Shown here: piece after piece, positions 16,461-25,168 of the stretch
Layout: every line of letters starts with the position of its first letter
Position numbering within the stretch: the first letter of the stretch is position 1
DNA from: Pseudomonadota bacterium
GTDB taxonomy: Bacteria; Desulfobacterota; Binatia; Binatales; Binataceae
Assembly (NCBI GenBank): GCA_021325025.1
Contig: JAJPHZ010000012.1
Coordinates: forward strand, 1 to 40,203
Direction of reading: 5' to 3'
Length of the DNA stretch: 40,203 nt
Translations under genes and position numbers: made by a program
Notes under the pieces: generated by a model
Seen by the model: the letters and a program-made list of their open reading frames with translations, nothing else
What the model was told of the DNA's origin: nothing
The model's database searches: none

Positions 16461-16469
16461 CGCGTCCGT

Positions 16470-17453
16470 TCAGAGCCTTGCGATGACGTCGTCGATGAAC
16501 CGGTTCATCGTATCGAGGTCGAGGAAGCGGCAGAAAAAGTAGCTCACCTCCAATTGCTCGACGCGGCGGCGGATCTCGTCGCGGCATTGTGCGCCGTCGC
16601 CGACCAGGGTGCTGGGCGAATGGCGCGCCGCGTCCACCTCCTTAAGCCCCATCATCTGCGCCATCGCCGCCAGCATCGCATCGGTCGAGGCGCGGTCGGC
16701 GCCCATGATTACGAACGGAAACTGCGACAGTTCGATCTCACCCGGGTCGCGGCCCACCTGGCGCGCATGTTCGCGCATGATGGCGGTGCGGCGGCGGAAT
16801 TCGGCAGCGTCAAACTTCAGCGCGTCCTCGATTCTCACTTCGCCGAACTTGCCGCCGGTGGGCGGAATCATATTGAGGATGTCGGCTTCCTGCGCCGCCA
16901 GCCGCAGCAGGGCGGGTCCCGAGCCGCCAAGCATGATTTTGGGGCGCGGCTTTTGCAACGGCTTGGGCTCGGCATAAAGGCCGTGCACGCGGTAGTGTTT
17001 GCCCTCAAAGTTGGTGACCGGCTCGCTCCACAGCCGCTTGATGATGGACAGCGCCTCGGCCAACTGCTCGACGCGAACTTTGGGTGCAGGATAGGGCAGC
17101 GACAGCGCCTCGTATTCCTCGCGAAACCAGCCCGCGCCCAGCCCCAGTTCCAGGCGGCCGCCGCTGATGTGGTCGATGGTGGTGGCGATTTTCGCCGTCA
17201 TCGCCGGATGGCGGAAGGAGTTGCAGGCGACCAACTGCGTCAGCTTGACGCGCCGCGTCGCCATCGCCACCGCGGCCAGTGCCGTGAAGCATTCCAGCCG
17301 CGGCTCCTGCGGCGTCTGACCGACGCCGCGGATGAAGTAATGATCCTCGATGGCGACGGCATCGAAACCGCCGGCTTCGGCGCGCTCGGCGAAAGTCCGC
17401 GTCAACTCGAAGCTGGTGGTCGGCAGCACCGCGGCAAATTTGGGCCTGCTCAT
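16470..17453 (-). CDS. LLM-class flavin-dependent oxidoreductase (probably F420-dependent)
   Basis: The protein has 327 residues with the luciferase-like TIM-barrel. FAERAEAGGFDAVAIEDHYF places the substrate-side helix near residues 20-40. TTIDHISGGRLELGLGAGWF (about 90-110) is the hallmark of the F420-dependent subgroup, and PKIMLGGSGPALLRLAA follows near 170. Such enzymes reduce or oxidise substrates with F420 or FMN. Cofactor choice here is inferred from motif style; no F420 synthesis gene is in the window. ATG 17453 is chosen over GTG 17462 because GGGGG lies 9 bases upstream. It is first in a two-gene operon with the MFS transporter. Confidence 0.9.
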   Translation of the reverse strand: MSRPKFAAVLPTTSFELTRTFAERAEAGGFDAVAIEDHYFIRGVGQTPQEPRLECFTALAAVAMATRRVKLTQLVACNSFRHPAMTAKIATTIDHISGGRLELGLGAGWFREEYEALSLPYPAPKVRVEQLAEALSIIKRLWSEPVTNFEGKHYRVHGLYAEPKPLQKPRPKIMLGGSGPALLRLAAQEADILNMIPPTGGKFGEVRIEDALKFDAAEFRRRTAIMREHARQVGRDPGEIELSQFPFVIMGADRASTDAMLAAMAQMMGLKEVDAARHSPSTLVGDGAQCRDEIRRRVEQLEVSYFFCRFLDLDTMNRFIDDVIARL

Positions 17454-17661
17454 GACTGGCACCCCCTGATGGGCGCTCAGCTTAGCATCATCGCGGCACT
17501 GCCGGCGAAGCCCGCGGCCTTACCTCTTCGGTCCTGCAGGGCAGCACAAAGGATTGCGTCAGGTGCCACTTCCCCTTGTAGAAGACGTTGTAGCCTGGAA
17601 CTGAATTGAACCGGCAAGCGTGAAACTATTTGTCTGATGCAATGGCTGCTTCACATACAGC
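17454..17661 (-). other. Gap with possible decayed coding sequence
   Basis: No intact gene is seen. On the minus strand, two short frames in succession look protein-like. One (about 17730-17568) includes KQPLHQTNSFTLAGSIQFQ and stops. The other, in the next frame, includes YKGKWHLTQSFVLPCRTEE (about 17593-17525). If joined by one frameshift near 17590 they would make a single C-terminal region, so this may be a decayed gene. The evidence is only amino-acid appearance. Confidence 0.25.
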
Positions 17662-17874
17662 TTAATGGTCGGCTTTGAAGCAGGCACGGTCGGGGCTGCA
17701 ATTGTGAACATCGGCCGGCAGACCATCGGGACCCGCGGGCCGCTGAGTCAAGACACAAGTGTAACAGGCGGTCGAACTTTCCGGATCGAATAGCCGCATA
17801 CCGTCGGCCGCGCGCCAATAAGCGCTCTTGGTTCGCAGCATTGCACAGAAGAAGCGGTTGGTGCTTTGCACCAT
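17662..17874 (-). CDS. Small Cys-containing hypothetical protein
   Basis: A 70-codon frame starting at ATG 17874, 14 bases after the stop of the molybdoenzyme FAD subunit gene and preceded by GGAG at a normal distance. It has five Cys, including a CYTC pair (TACYTCVLTQ) and later HNCSPDRACF, with no signal peptide and no membrane segment. I do not recognise it. Position suggests it is the last gene of the molybdoenzyme operon; the Cys pattern would suit metal binding. Overlapping frames on the same strand also look protein-like, so it may instead be part of a decayed gene. Confidence 0.35.
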   Translation of the reverse strand: MVQSTNRFFCAMLRTKSAYWRAADGMRLFDPESSTACYTCVLTQRPAGPDGLPADVHNCSPDRACFKADH

Positions 17875-17888
17875 TGCCGATGCTCCGT

Positions 17889-18881
17889 TCAACCCGGCTC
17901 CTCGATGCCGCCGGCGCGCAGGATCGCGCGGCGTACCAGCGCCTTCGCAATTGGCACCTTGTAGGCGTTGTCCGACAGCGGCACGGCGTCCTTGAGCGCA
18001 GCGTCGGCCGCCCGCGCGGCAACTTCGCCGTCCAGATGTGCGCCGCGCAGCAGCGCCTCGGCCTCGTGACTGCGCCACGGAATCGGCGCGACGGCGCCCA
18101 TCACCACCCGCACGTCGCTGACCCGGCGCGCCCCGCCCCTTGCGACCATCGCGGCAACGCTGACCAGCGGCCAGTCAAAGCTTTGCTTTTCGCGTGCCTC
18201 GATATACGTGCTGCGCGCGCCGGGGGCGGGCGCGGGGATCGTTACGGCGACCAGCACTTCGCCGGGAGCGAGCACGTTTTCGCGCGCGGGGTCTGCCTTG
18301 GGCAAGATGAAGAACTGCTCCAGTCCGATGGTCCGCTCGCCGGCCGCTCCGGCAAGCTTGACGCTCGCACCGAACGCGATCAGCGCGGGCGCCAAATTGG
18401 AGGGATGCACGATAAAGGAGGGGCCGCCGCTCAGGATCGCGTGGTAGCGGTTGAGGCCGCCCAGCGCGTAGCAGCGCTCGCCGCCTTTCTTGAGGCACTT
18501 CACATCCGGGTTGCGGAAGTACCAGCATCGCGGACGCTGCAACAGATTGCCGCCCACCGTGGCGAGATTGCGCACCTGCGGCGTCGCGGCCTGTGCGGCG
18601 GCCTCGGCCACCGCCGCGTAGCGATCACACAGGAGCGGGTCGGCGGCGACCTCGCGCAATTTCACCAGCGCGCCGATTCGAACTCCGCCGCGGCCGTCGG
18701 GCTCGATCGCGTCCATCCCGCGCAGTCCCTTGAGATTGACCACAGCGGTAGGTGCGGCGATTCCCTGCTTGAGCAGATCGAGCAGGTCAACGCCGCCGGC
18801 CAGCGCGGCATGGTGGGGCGCGGCCAGCAATTGGCTCGCGTGCGGCACATCCAGCGGCGTTACGATTTCAAAGCGGTTCAT
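17889..18881 (-). CDS. Xanthine-dehydrogenase-family FAD-binding subunit, PaoB-like with extra Cys cluster
   Basis: This 330-residue protein is the medium subunit that carries electrons from the iron-sulfur centres to FAD. PQVRNLATVGGNLLQ (101-115) is the FAD pyrophosphate-binding signature. Just after it come Cys119, Cys129 and Cys137 (CWYFRNPDVKC, GERC). This insertion resembles the one in E. coli PaoB (YagS) and the 4-hydroxybenzoyl-CoA reductase beta subunit, which bind an additional [4Fe-4S] cluster. The start ATG overlaps the stop of the molybdenum subunit gene (TGATG at 18883-18879). No signal peptide is present, so it would be carried across the membrane with the Tat-bearing subunit. 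It closes the three-subunit enzyme. Confidence 0.93.
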   Translation of the reverse strand: MNRFEIVTPLDVPHASQLLAAPHHAALAGGVDLLDLLKQGIAAPTAVVNLKGLRGMDAIEPDGRGGVRIGALVKLREVAADPLLCDRYAAVAEAAAQAATPQVRNLATVGGNLLQRPRCWYFRNPDVKCLKKGGERCYALGGLNRYHAILSGGPSFIVHPSNLAPALIAFGASVKLAGAAGERTIGLEQFFILPKADPARENVLAPGEVLVAVTIPAPAPGARSTYIEAREKQSFDWPLVSVAAMVARGGARRVSDVRVVMGAVAPIPWRSHEAEALLRGAHLDGEVAARAADAALKDAVPLSDNAYKVPIAKALVRRAILRAGGIEEPG

Positions 18882-21082
18882 CAGACCTTGCCCACCGCAG
18901 CCAGTACTTTGTCGGGTGTGATCGGCAGCGAGCGCACCGGTACGCCGATTGCGTCGTACACCGCGCACGCGATTGCCGCCGCGGTCGCCACGTGCACCGC
19001 TTCGCCCAGGCCGAGCACGCCGGTATTGGTCACGCCGTTGGCGACTTCCACGAACAGCGCCGTAATCTCCGGAGTATCGAGTGGACCCGCAAGCTTGTAG
19101 TCGTCCATCGTCGGGTTGACCATCACGCCGGATATCGGGTCGAGCCGGCGCTCTTCAAACAACGCAAAGCCGATACCCATGATGACGCCGCCGTTGACCT
19201 GGCTGCGCGCGGTGAGGGGATTGATGATGCGGCCGGCGTCGTGCACGGCGGTGACGTTGAGCACCGCAACCGCACCGGTTTCCACGTCGACTTCAACCTC
19301 GGCGAACTGGCATCCGGCCTGATCGGTGCGAAAGCCGGCATAGTTGGGCGGCCGCTCGCCCTGCGCGCAAAGCGAATCGGCCGGGATGCTTCGGCAGACG
19401 TCGGCGAAGCTGACCGCACGCGACGGTTGGCCGCGCACCCGAATCGTGCCGTCGCGCGCTTCGAGGCTGGCCGGGTCCGCGCCCAGCATCGGCGCCGCGA
19501 TACGCAACAGCTTGTCCTTGAGGTGAGCGGCGGCCTGGCGCACAGCCGGCGTATTGGAGGGCGCCGTGCTGCTGCCGCCCGACGGCACCGAGAACAGATA
19601 GCGCGTATCGCCGATCTCGGCGCTGACCTGGCGCAGCGGCACGCCCAGTTCTTCGGCCGCGACCATCGCCAGAATGCTGCGCGTGCCGGTGCCGATGTCC
19701 TGCGTGCCGATTTGTATCACGACGCGTCCGTCGCGATACGCGATCGCCTGCGCTTGCGGTCCGGCACTGCCCAGTCCGTGCCAGGCGGCGGCGGCGACGC
19801 CGATGCCGCGCCGGCGATGGCCGAGCGCTTTGGGTGCGCGGCTCTTCTCATGCCAATTGAACACCTTGGCACCCAGCTCAAATTCCAGTGCACGCACCGG
19901 ATTGGCATTGTTGCGGCGGCGCAACTCGAGCCGGTCCAGCTTGAGCTTGCGCGCCAGTTCGTCCATTGCCAGCTCCAGCGCGAAGCATCCCTGCGGCCAT
20001 CCCGGCGCACGCATCGGCGAGGACGGTCCGGCATTGGTGTAGATGTCGCGCTCCTCGGTGCGGATGTTGGCGCATCGATAGAGCGTGCGGTACGGGCCCG
20101 CGCTTCCCGCGCCGCCGCCGATCCCGCCGCTGCCGCGCTCCAGCAGTTCGATCGCTACCAGCTGGCCGTCGCGGCCGGCGCCCAGTTTTACCTGCTGCCA
20201 TGAGTTGGGCCGATTGCCGGTGGCGACGTGCTCGGCTGCGCGCGGCAACATCAGCTTGACCGGTGCGCCGGCGGCGCGCGCAAGCTGCGCGGCAATCACC
20301 ACTTCGGGGCCCGCGCCGAACTTGGAGCCGAATCCTCCGCCCAAAAAGGCGGTGATCACATGAACCTTGTCGGGCGGTAGATTGAACAGCACGGCGAGGT
20401 CGTCGCGCACGGTGAAGATGCCCTGCGTCGAGCACCATACGGTGAGTTGGTCGCCCTCCCATCGCGCGACGGCGCCGTGGGTTTCCAGCGACACGTGGGT
20501 CTGCACGGGCGTGGTATAGACTGCCTGATGGATCGCGGCCGCCCGCTCAAAGCCATCGCGGACATTGCCGGCTTCGAACACGGCAGGCGCACCGATATTG
20601 GCGCGGCCGGCGAACACGCGCGGCGCAGAGGGTTTTTGTGCATCCTCCATGTCGATCACGAACGGCAACGGCTCGTAGTCGACCTTGATCAGCGCCAGCG
20701 CGTCGTTGGCGATTGCGGGACTGACGGCGGCGACGGCCGCGACCTCCTGTCCGGCAAAGCGCACGACCGCTTCGCCGCGTTCGATCGCCGCGCGCACGCC
20801 GCGCAGCCGGCGCGCCGCCGAGAGATCCACGCTGCGAACCCGCGCATGCGGATAGGGGCTGCGGAGAATCGCGCCGTAAAGCATGCCGGGCAGCTCAACG
20901 TCGTAGGTGTAGGGCGCGGTCCCGGTCGCCTTGAGCGCACCGTCAACCCGCGCCATCTCGCGGCCGACCACTGCCAACGGTTCGCCCCATTGCCAGGGCG
21001 TTGGCTCGTCGTCGGGAATCACCAGCCTGACATCGCTGATATTGCCCTCAAAGCCGAGCCGCACGGTGACATTGCGGGCCAT
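18881..21082 (-). CDS. Xanthine-dehydrogenase-family molybdenum-binding subunit (aldehyde oxidoreductase type)
   Basis: The protein has 733 residues and is the large catalytic subunit binding molybdopterin cytosine dinucleotide. Seen in order: GTAPYTYDVELPGMLYGAIL near the N-terminus, then TQGIFTVRDDLA, AFLGGGFGSKFG, SSPMRAPGWPQG, the pterin-binding TQDIGTGTRSIL, and the catalytic GLGEAVHVA with Glu694. All elements of an active enzyme are present. The length and the neighbouring PaoB-like subunit suggest a periplasmic aldehyde oxidoreductase, but quinoline or purine substrates are not excluded. ATG 21082 overlaps the stop of the iron-sulfur subunit gene (TGATG). The frame upstream of it is not related to the family. 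Confidence 0.95.
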   Translation of the reverse strand: MARNVTVRLGFEGNISDVRLVIPDDEPTPWQWGEPLAVVGREMARVDGALKATGTAPYTYDVELPGMLYGAILRSPYPHARVRSVDLSAARRLRGVRAAIERGEAVVRFAGQEVAAVAAVSPAIANDALALIKVDYEPLPFVIDMEDAQKPSAPRVFAGRANIGAPAVFEAGNVRDGFERAAAIHQAVYTTPVQTHVSLETHGAVARWEGDQLTVWCSTQGIFTVRDDLAVLFNLPPDKVHVITAFLGGGFGSKFGAGPEVVIAAQLARAAGAPVKLMLPRAAEHVATGNRPNSWQQVKLGAGRDGQLVAIELLERGSGGIGGGAGSAGPYRTLYRCANIRTEERDIYTNAGPSSPMRAPGWPQGCFALELAMDELARKLKLDRLELRRRNNANPVRALEFELGAKVFNWHEKSRAPKALGHRRRGIGVAAAAWHGLGSAGPQAQAIAYRDGRVVIQIGTQDIGTGTRSILAMVAAEELGVPLRQVSAEIGDTRYLFSVPSGGSSTAPSNTPAVRQAAAHLKDKLLRIAAPMLGADPASLEARDGTIRVRGQPSRAVSFADVCRSIPADSLCAQGERPPNYAGFRTDQAGCQFAEVEVDVETGAVAVLNVTAVHDAGRIINPLTARSQVNGGVIMGIGFALFEERRLDPISGVMVNPTMDDYKLAGPLDTPEITALFVEVANGVTNTGVLGLGEAVHVATAAAIACAVYDAIGVPVRSLPITPDKVLAAVGKV

Positions 21083-21762
21083 CAGGCCCTTTCCCCCGGC
21101 GGCTTGACGCCGCGCATTTTGGCCGCCGCCGCAAGGGCGGCCTTGAACACGTGCGGATATGTCCCGCAGCGGCAGATGTTTCCCGCCACCGCACGCTTGA
21201 CCTCGCCCATATCCGGCGCCGGGTTGCGACTGAGCAACGCCGCCACCGACATCACCATACCGGGCGTGCAGAAGCCGCATTGCAGCGCATCAGCCTCGAC
21301 AAACGCGCTCTGCACCGGATGCATCCGGTCGGGCGCGCCAAGCCCCTCGATGGTCACAATCTCGTGACCGCGTGCGTCAGCCGCCAGCATCATGCAGGCG
21401 ACGACCGGGTTGCCGTCGAGATGCACCGTGCAGGCGCCGCATGCGCCGCGGTCGCACACCAGCTTGGTGCCGTGCAGTCCCAGATGGTCGCGCAGCGCTT
21501 CCGCCAGCGTCACGCGCGGTTCGACAGCGATCTTGCGTGATTTGCCGTTGACCGTAAGGACGATGGTTGCGGCGTCGGGGCCAAGCCGTTCGGCCGCCCC
21601 GGAAGCCGGTGTGGGTGATGATTGGGCCCGCGTTACGCCTGCAGACGGAGGCGTGGGACCGCCGATGAAGCTGGTGATCGCCGCCGCAGCGCCTGCGCCC
21701 TTGATGAATGCGCGCCGGGTGAAGACGCGCGTGCGTTGGCCGTCGTCGCGATTATCGGGCAT
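21082..21762 (-). CDS. Tat-exported [2Fe-2S] subunit of xanthine-dehydrogenase-family enzyme
   Basis: The protein has 226 residues. A twin-arginine signal (TRRAFIKGAGAAAAITSFIGG, Arg16-Arg17) is followed by a plant-type ferredoxin domain with Cys103, Cys108, Cys111 and Cys123 (CDRGACGACTVHL) and a helical domain with Cys162, Cys165, Cys197 and Cys199 (QCGFCTPGM, CRCGTYPH). All eight ligands for two [2Fe-2S] clusters are intact. The signal makes the complex periplasmic, as in PaoA of E. coli. ATG 21762 is chosen because it leaves a normal-length signal; it overlaps the last 11 bases of the preceding membrane-protein gene. No XdhC/PaoD-like cofactor chaperone is in the operon. Confidence 0.94.
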   Translation of the reverse strand: MPDNRDDGQRTRVFTRRAFIKGAGAAAAITSFIGGPTPPSAGVTRAQSSPTPASGAAERLGPDAATIVLTVNGKSRKIAVEPRVTLAEALRDHLGLHGTKLVCDRGACGACTVHLDGNPVVACMMLAADARGHEIVTIEGLGAPDRMHPVQSAFVEADALQCGFCTPGMVMSVAALLSRNPAPDMGEVKRAVAGNICRCGTYPHVFKAALAAAAKMRGVKPPGERA

Positions 21763-22324
21763 CGCCTGTGCGCCCCAACTGCGCCGGTTCCTGTTGCGCT
21801 GCGCCACCGCTCGATGATGGCACGAGGGCCGCCGCCGCGCCCATCAGCGCGAGCCCGGCAGGCAGCGCAAACCCAACGATCTTCAGAAAGTAAACGCTTG
21901 CGATCACGACCTTGTCAATTTGTTTTGCGCTGCCGTAGCCTGCCCAGTCGACGATCCGGCTCCAGGTTGGACCGCCGCCGCCCGACCATCCTAGCCGCGC
22001 CGCGGCGGCGCAAAGGTGCAGCAGCGGCAGGAACGCGATGACCGCCAGCGCCAGCGCCAGGACCAAGCCGCGCCGGCGCCGATACGAATCGTTGACCAGG
22101 CGCTGTCCCCCGCGGATTCCGATCAACAGTCCCAGCGCGGTGGCGCTCCCGGCCATGAAGTAAAACTGATACGCATCCCACCACGCGCCGAGCGCCGGGT
22201 GGCTGGCGCGCAGCGCAATCGGCGCGCTCAGCGCGTAGCTAAGCGCGGAGAACGCACCGACGGCGACGCACAACAGCGTCAGCCAGCCCAGCAAACGCGA
22301 TTGGCGGGGTCGGGCGGGCATCAT
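21752..22324 (-). CDS. Small multi-pass membrane protein heading the molybdoenzyme operon
   Basis: The protein has about 190 residues with four hydrophobic segments: LLGWLTLLCVAVGAFSALSY, FYFMAGSATALGLLIGI, LVLALALAVIAFLPLLHL and VYFLKIVGFALPAGLALMGA. I do not recognise a family. Adjacent ATG codons at 22324 and 22321 could both start it. Its 3' end overlaps the start of the Tat-exported iron-sulfur subunit by 11 bases, so it is part of the same message. It may anchor the periplasmic enzyme or pass its electrons on, though no haem-binding pair or Cys cluster is obvious. It is divergent from the WYL regulator gene, which could control it. Confidence 0.75.
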   Translation of the reverse strand: MMPARPRQSRLLGWLTLLCVAVGAFSALSYALSAPIALRASHPALGAWWDAYQFYFMAGSATALGLLIGIRGGQRLVNDSYRRRRGLVLALALAVIAFLPLLHLCAAAARLGWSGGGGPTWSRIVDWAGYGSAKQIDKVVIASVYFLKIVGFALPAGLALMGAAAALVPSSSGGAAQQEPAQLGRTGDAR

Positions 22325-22437
22325 CTCGAATCTACCTAACCATCGAGCCGCCGGCCACGTTCCCGGATTTCCAACCCGGTCCGAAGGCGGCTGCCAACCG
22401 TTGTCATCGGACCGCAAATATTGTAAAGGCTCGAACG

Positions 22438-23454
22438 ATGGCGCAAAAAGAACATCGTACACCCACCTATCCCGCGGCGCTGCGGATGGCGCGCATTGCC
22501 TTCGAGCTGCCCTCCCATCCCTCGGGATGGCCGCTTGAGTCGATCCGGCGCGAGCTGGACATCTCGGAGCGAACGCTCAAGCGCTATCTGGCTGCCGCCC
22601 AAACCAACCTCATCGACCGGGCCGGAAAGCCCTATTTTGAGGTGGTGGCCGACGGCGAAAGGGTAAAGCTGCGGCTGCCCGCGTTCCGCAGGCCGCTGGA
22701 GTCAACCGCCTATCAGGCGGCGTCGCTTTACTTCACCCTGACCATCCTGCAGTTCCTGGAAGGCACTGTGCTTAAGGAAGGGATGGAGGACCTGTGGGAG
22801 AAGTTCCGCAAAACCCTGCCCGTCTATGAACGCAACGACTTCGCAACGCTGGACAAAAAATTTTTCGCCATCCCACACGCGCCCAAGGATTACCGCGACT
22901 TCGATCACATTCTGGATCCGATCATCAAAGGTCTGATTCGCGAATATCGTCTAAGAATCGATTATGTCACCGGACTGGTCCATGAGGTCGACCCTTACAC
23001 GCTGGTGGCATACAAGGGCGGCCTGTATCTGATCGGCAAGACCCACGTAAACGAGAAGATCACCACGCTGGCGGTGGAGCGGATGCGCAAGGCGGAGTTG
23101 GTGGTTCGCAGCGACGGCAGCCTTCAGAAGTTCATTTATCCGCCGAACTTCCGGCCCGATCGCCACACCGAAGGCGCCTTCGGAATAATCGTCGAAGAGC
23201 AGCCGGTGGAAGTTGCGATCCTGATCCACAACGCCGAGACTGAGACCTACCTGCGCGCCCGCAACATCCATCCGACGCAAAAGTTCACCAGGCGCCGCGA
23301 CGGCAAGACCGTGCTGACCATGAAGGTGCGCGGCACCACCGAACTCAGAAACTGGGTGCTCGGTTTCGGCCCCTGGCTGGAAGTCCTCAAACCCCGGGCC
23401 CTGCGCCTTGAGATGGCCGGCCTGCTCAAGGAAGCGGCGCGCAACTACGCATAA
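22438..23454 (+). CDS. WYL-domain transcriptional regulator (YafY/PafC type)
   Basis: The protein has 338 residues. An N-terminal winged helix (WPLESIRRELDISERTLKRY, about 30-52) precedes a WYL domain (about 165-250) in which the core is LRIDYVTGLVHEVDPYTLVAYKGGLYLIG. A C-terminal WCX region (AETETYLRARNIHPTQKF, GPWLEVLKP) follows. WYL proteins sense ligands, often nucleic acids or nucleotides, and control DNA repair, defence or metabolism. The gene is divergent from the molybdoenzyme operon with 113 bases between them, so that operon is a natural target, but this is inference. A stem-loop lies 60 bases downstream. It does not sit next to any defence genes here. Confidence 0.9.
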   Translation: MAQKEHRTPTYPAALRMARIAFELPSHPSGWPLESIRRELDISERTLKRYLAAAQTNLIDRAGKPYFEVVADGERVKLRLPAFRRPLESTAYQAASLYFTLTILQFLEGTVLKEGMEDLWEKFRKTLPVYERNDFATLDKKFFAIPHAPKDYRDFDHILDPIIKGLIREYRLRIDYVTGLVHEVDPYTLVAYKGGLYLIGKTHVNEKITTLAVERMRKAELVVRSDGSLQKFIYPPNFRPDRHTEGAFGIIVEEQPVEVAILIHNAETETYLRARNIHPTQKFTRRRDGKTVLTMKVRGTTELRNWVLGFGPWLEVLKPRALRLEMAGLLKEAARNYA

Positions 23455-23513
23455 CTCTCAAGCTGATCGATGCGCTGCGTGGCGCGCGGCGTCGGCCTGT
23501 TGCCAAGCCGCCT

Positions 23514-23532
23514 CACAGGCGCCGAGCCTGTG
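23514..23532 (+). terminator. Stem-loop after the WYL regulator gene
   Basis: CACAGGC (23514-23520) and GCCTGTG (23526-23532) form a 7-bp stem with a 5-base loop, followed by TTATG. No proper U-run is present. The rest of the 314-base gap (23455-23768) shows no gene; an AT-richer patch near 23570-23700 may hold the promoter of the lipoprotein gene. Confidence 0.35.
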
Positions 23533-23768
23533 TTATGCTGCCAACTCATTCATAGAGGGACAGGCTGTTTTGCTTTCAAACCGGCTATCAATCGTCCTTG
23601 GTCTGGGCGATAGTTTTCGACCGTTCGCGCACGATGTTCGGTGAACAAACCCGCTGCCGGCGACGGCTTTTCACTGTTATAGGTTGAAATCACAGGCCAC
23701 ATCCAAGCCTTGGCGTCGCCGGTGGTCCGCGGCGGAATGTCGGCGACGTGGCTGTGAAGGGGGAACTC

Positions 23769-25097
23769 ATGAGATGTCGGCCGGCCGCGGCTGGTTTGCC
23801 CGACGCGATGCTGCCTGCAGTGTTGTGGGCGCTGATGATGACCGCCGCCTGCAACGGGGGAGCCGAGCCGGGCGCCTTCATTCCCACCGGCACGCCGACC
23901 CCCACGCCGATCGTCACCCAAACCCCGGCGATCACGCCGACCTCCGCTTCCACCCCGACGCCGGCCATCACGCCCACCCCTGCGCCGTCGGTTGATTTCG
24001 GCGCCGCCGTGGTGGGCGACGACGGCAGCGGCTTCATACATGGTTTGCAGGTGGCCAAAGTCGAGGACGCCAGGCGCCAGGCGCTGCCCACCCCGCAGCA
24101 AACCTTTGCTCCCCTCGATGCCACCGACATCGACGGCGTGTCGATCACGCCCGACGGAACGCACGGCGCGGCCATCGACGGCGTAAACAACACGGTCTTC
24201 TTTTTCACCATGAATTTCTCCAGGGGCGCGATCGCCGTCTCGCCCGCCACCGTTGATGTGTCGGCCTATGGCGGCGACGGCGACACAATCGCCTCGCTGC
24301 CGGGCGGCGATGCGGTGGTGGCCTCGGCGGGCGGGTTCAGCGCTCTGCCGCTGATCTCCGGCGTTCTGAGCGACAAGCCGGTTGTGGCCGACCTGATACC
24401 GACCGGCCGGCGCGGCGTGGAGCACGACGGCCTGGTGATCTCCTCGGACGGCATGGTGATGCTGTCGCGCGCCGGCGCCGCCGGTCTGCTCGACGTCTAT
24501 TCGATCCTGCAGGTCGCGCCGCATCCGGGCTCATTGGGCGGGACGGTCGCTTTCCAGTTCACGCTCACCAATATGGTGCCGATACCGGCCGCGGCGTCGT
24601 TGGATGGACGCGAAGGCATGGCGATAAGTCCGACCGATTCCAGCCGCGCGGTGGTGGTAGGCGGCGACGGGTCGGTCAATCTGTTGGCGGATTTGCCGGC
24701 CAACGTGACTTTCAAGGATGCTCTGAAACTGGCCAGCGCGGCCAATGCGGTGGCGATCAGCATCGACGGTAAGTTTGCGATCGTCGCCACCAACAGCGGC
24801 CTGGCGGTGTTCAGCGGAGTTGATACCGGCAAGCTGGCCCAGGTCGGTCCCCTCTACAGTCCCACCTTTTCCACGCCGTCAGGCAGTTGCACGCTGCATA
24901 GTCCCGATACCCTCGCCGTCACGTCGGACGGCAAGTTCGTCCTCACGATTCAGCAGTGCCATCTTGTCCAATCCGTCACGCAGGTCGGCTCCGGCGTGAT
25001 GCTGACGATCCCGTTTTCGGCGGGCGTGCTCGGCCCGCCGGCGGGCCGGCTCGACTACGCCGTCACGCCCGACGACGATCAGCTCGTGGCGCATTAA
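23769..25097 (+). CDS. Lipoprotein-like secreted protein with Thr-Pro-rich linker and propeller-like repeats
   Basis: The protein has 442 residues. A hydrophobic N-terminus (AMLPAVLWALMMTAAC) ends in a Cys that would be lipidated, though Thr at -3 is not the typical lipobox residue. A low-complexity linker rich in TPTP, TQTP and ITPTPAP follows (about residues 34-67). The remaining 370 residues repeat the pattern of SPDG-like turns (VSITPDGTHGAAID, LVISSDGMVMLSR, AISPTDSSRAVVV, VAISIDGKFAIVAT, LAVTSDGKFVLTI), as in YVTN-type beta-propellers. ATG 23769 is preferred over GTG 23748 because GGGGGA precedes it by 4 bases. Function is unknown; such proteins sit on the outer or inner membrane and often bind other proteins. 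It is convergent with the crotonase gene. Confidence 0.8.
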   Translation: MRCRPAAAGLPDAMLPAVLWALMMTAACNGGAEPGAFIPTGTPTPTPIVTQTPAITPTSASTPTPAITPTPAPSVDFGAAVVGDDGSGFIHGLQVAKVEDARRQALPTPQQTFAPLDATDIDGVSITPDGTHGAAIDGVNNTVFFFTMNFSRGAIAVSPATVDVSAYGGDGDTIASLPGGDAVVASAGGFSALPLISGVLSDKPVVADLIPTGRRGVEHDGLVISSDGMVMLSRAGAAGLLDVYSILQVAPHPGSLGGTVAFQFTLTNMVPIPAAASLDGREGMAISPTDSSRAVVVGGDGSVNLLADLPANVTFKDALKLASAANAVAISIDGKFAIVATNSGLAVFSGVDTGKLAQVGPLYSPTFSTPSGSCTLHSPDTLAVTSDGKFVLTIQQCHLVQSVTQVGSGVMLTIPFSAGVLGPPAGRLDYAVTPDDDQLVAH

Positions 25098-25168
25098 CCT
25101 CCGACACGATGCAGCTTCACAGCGTGCGATCGTCGCTGCGCGGGCCGCCGCGCCGATCTCCCGGTGCC

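Noticed and set aside
18992..20203. 403-codon plus-strand frame opposite the molybdenum subunit
   Set aside because: Antisense shadow of a gene with complete catalytic motifs.
22401..22424. TTGTCA and TATTGT upstream of the WYL gene as a promoter
   Set aside because: The spacing is 12 bases and no better -10 occurs at 16-18 bases.
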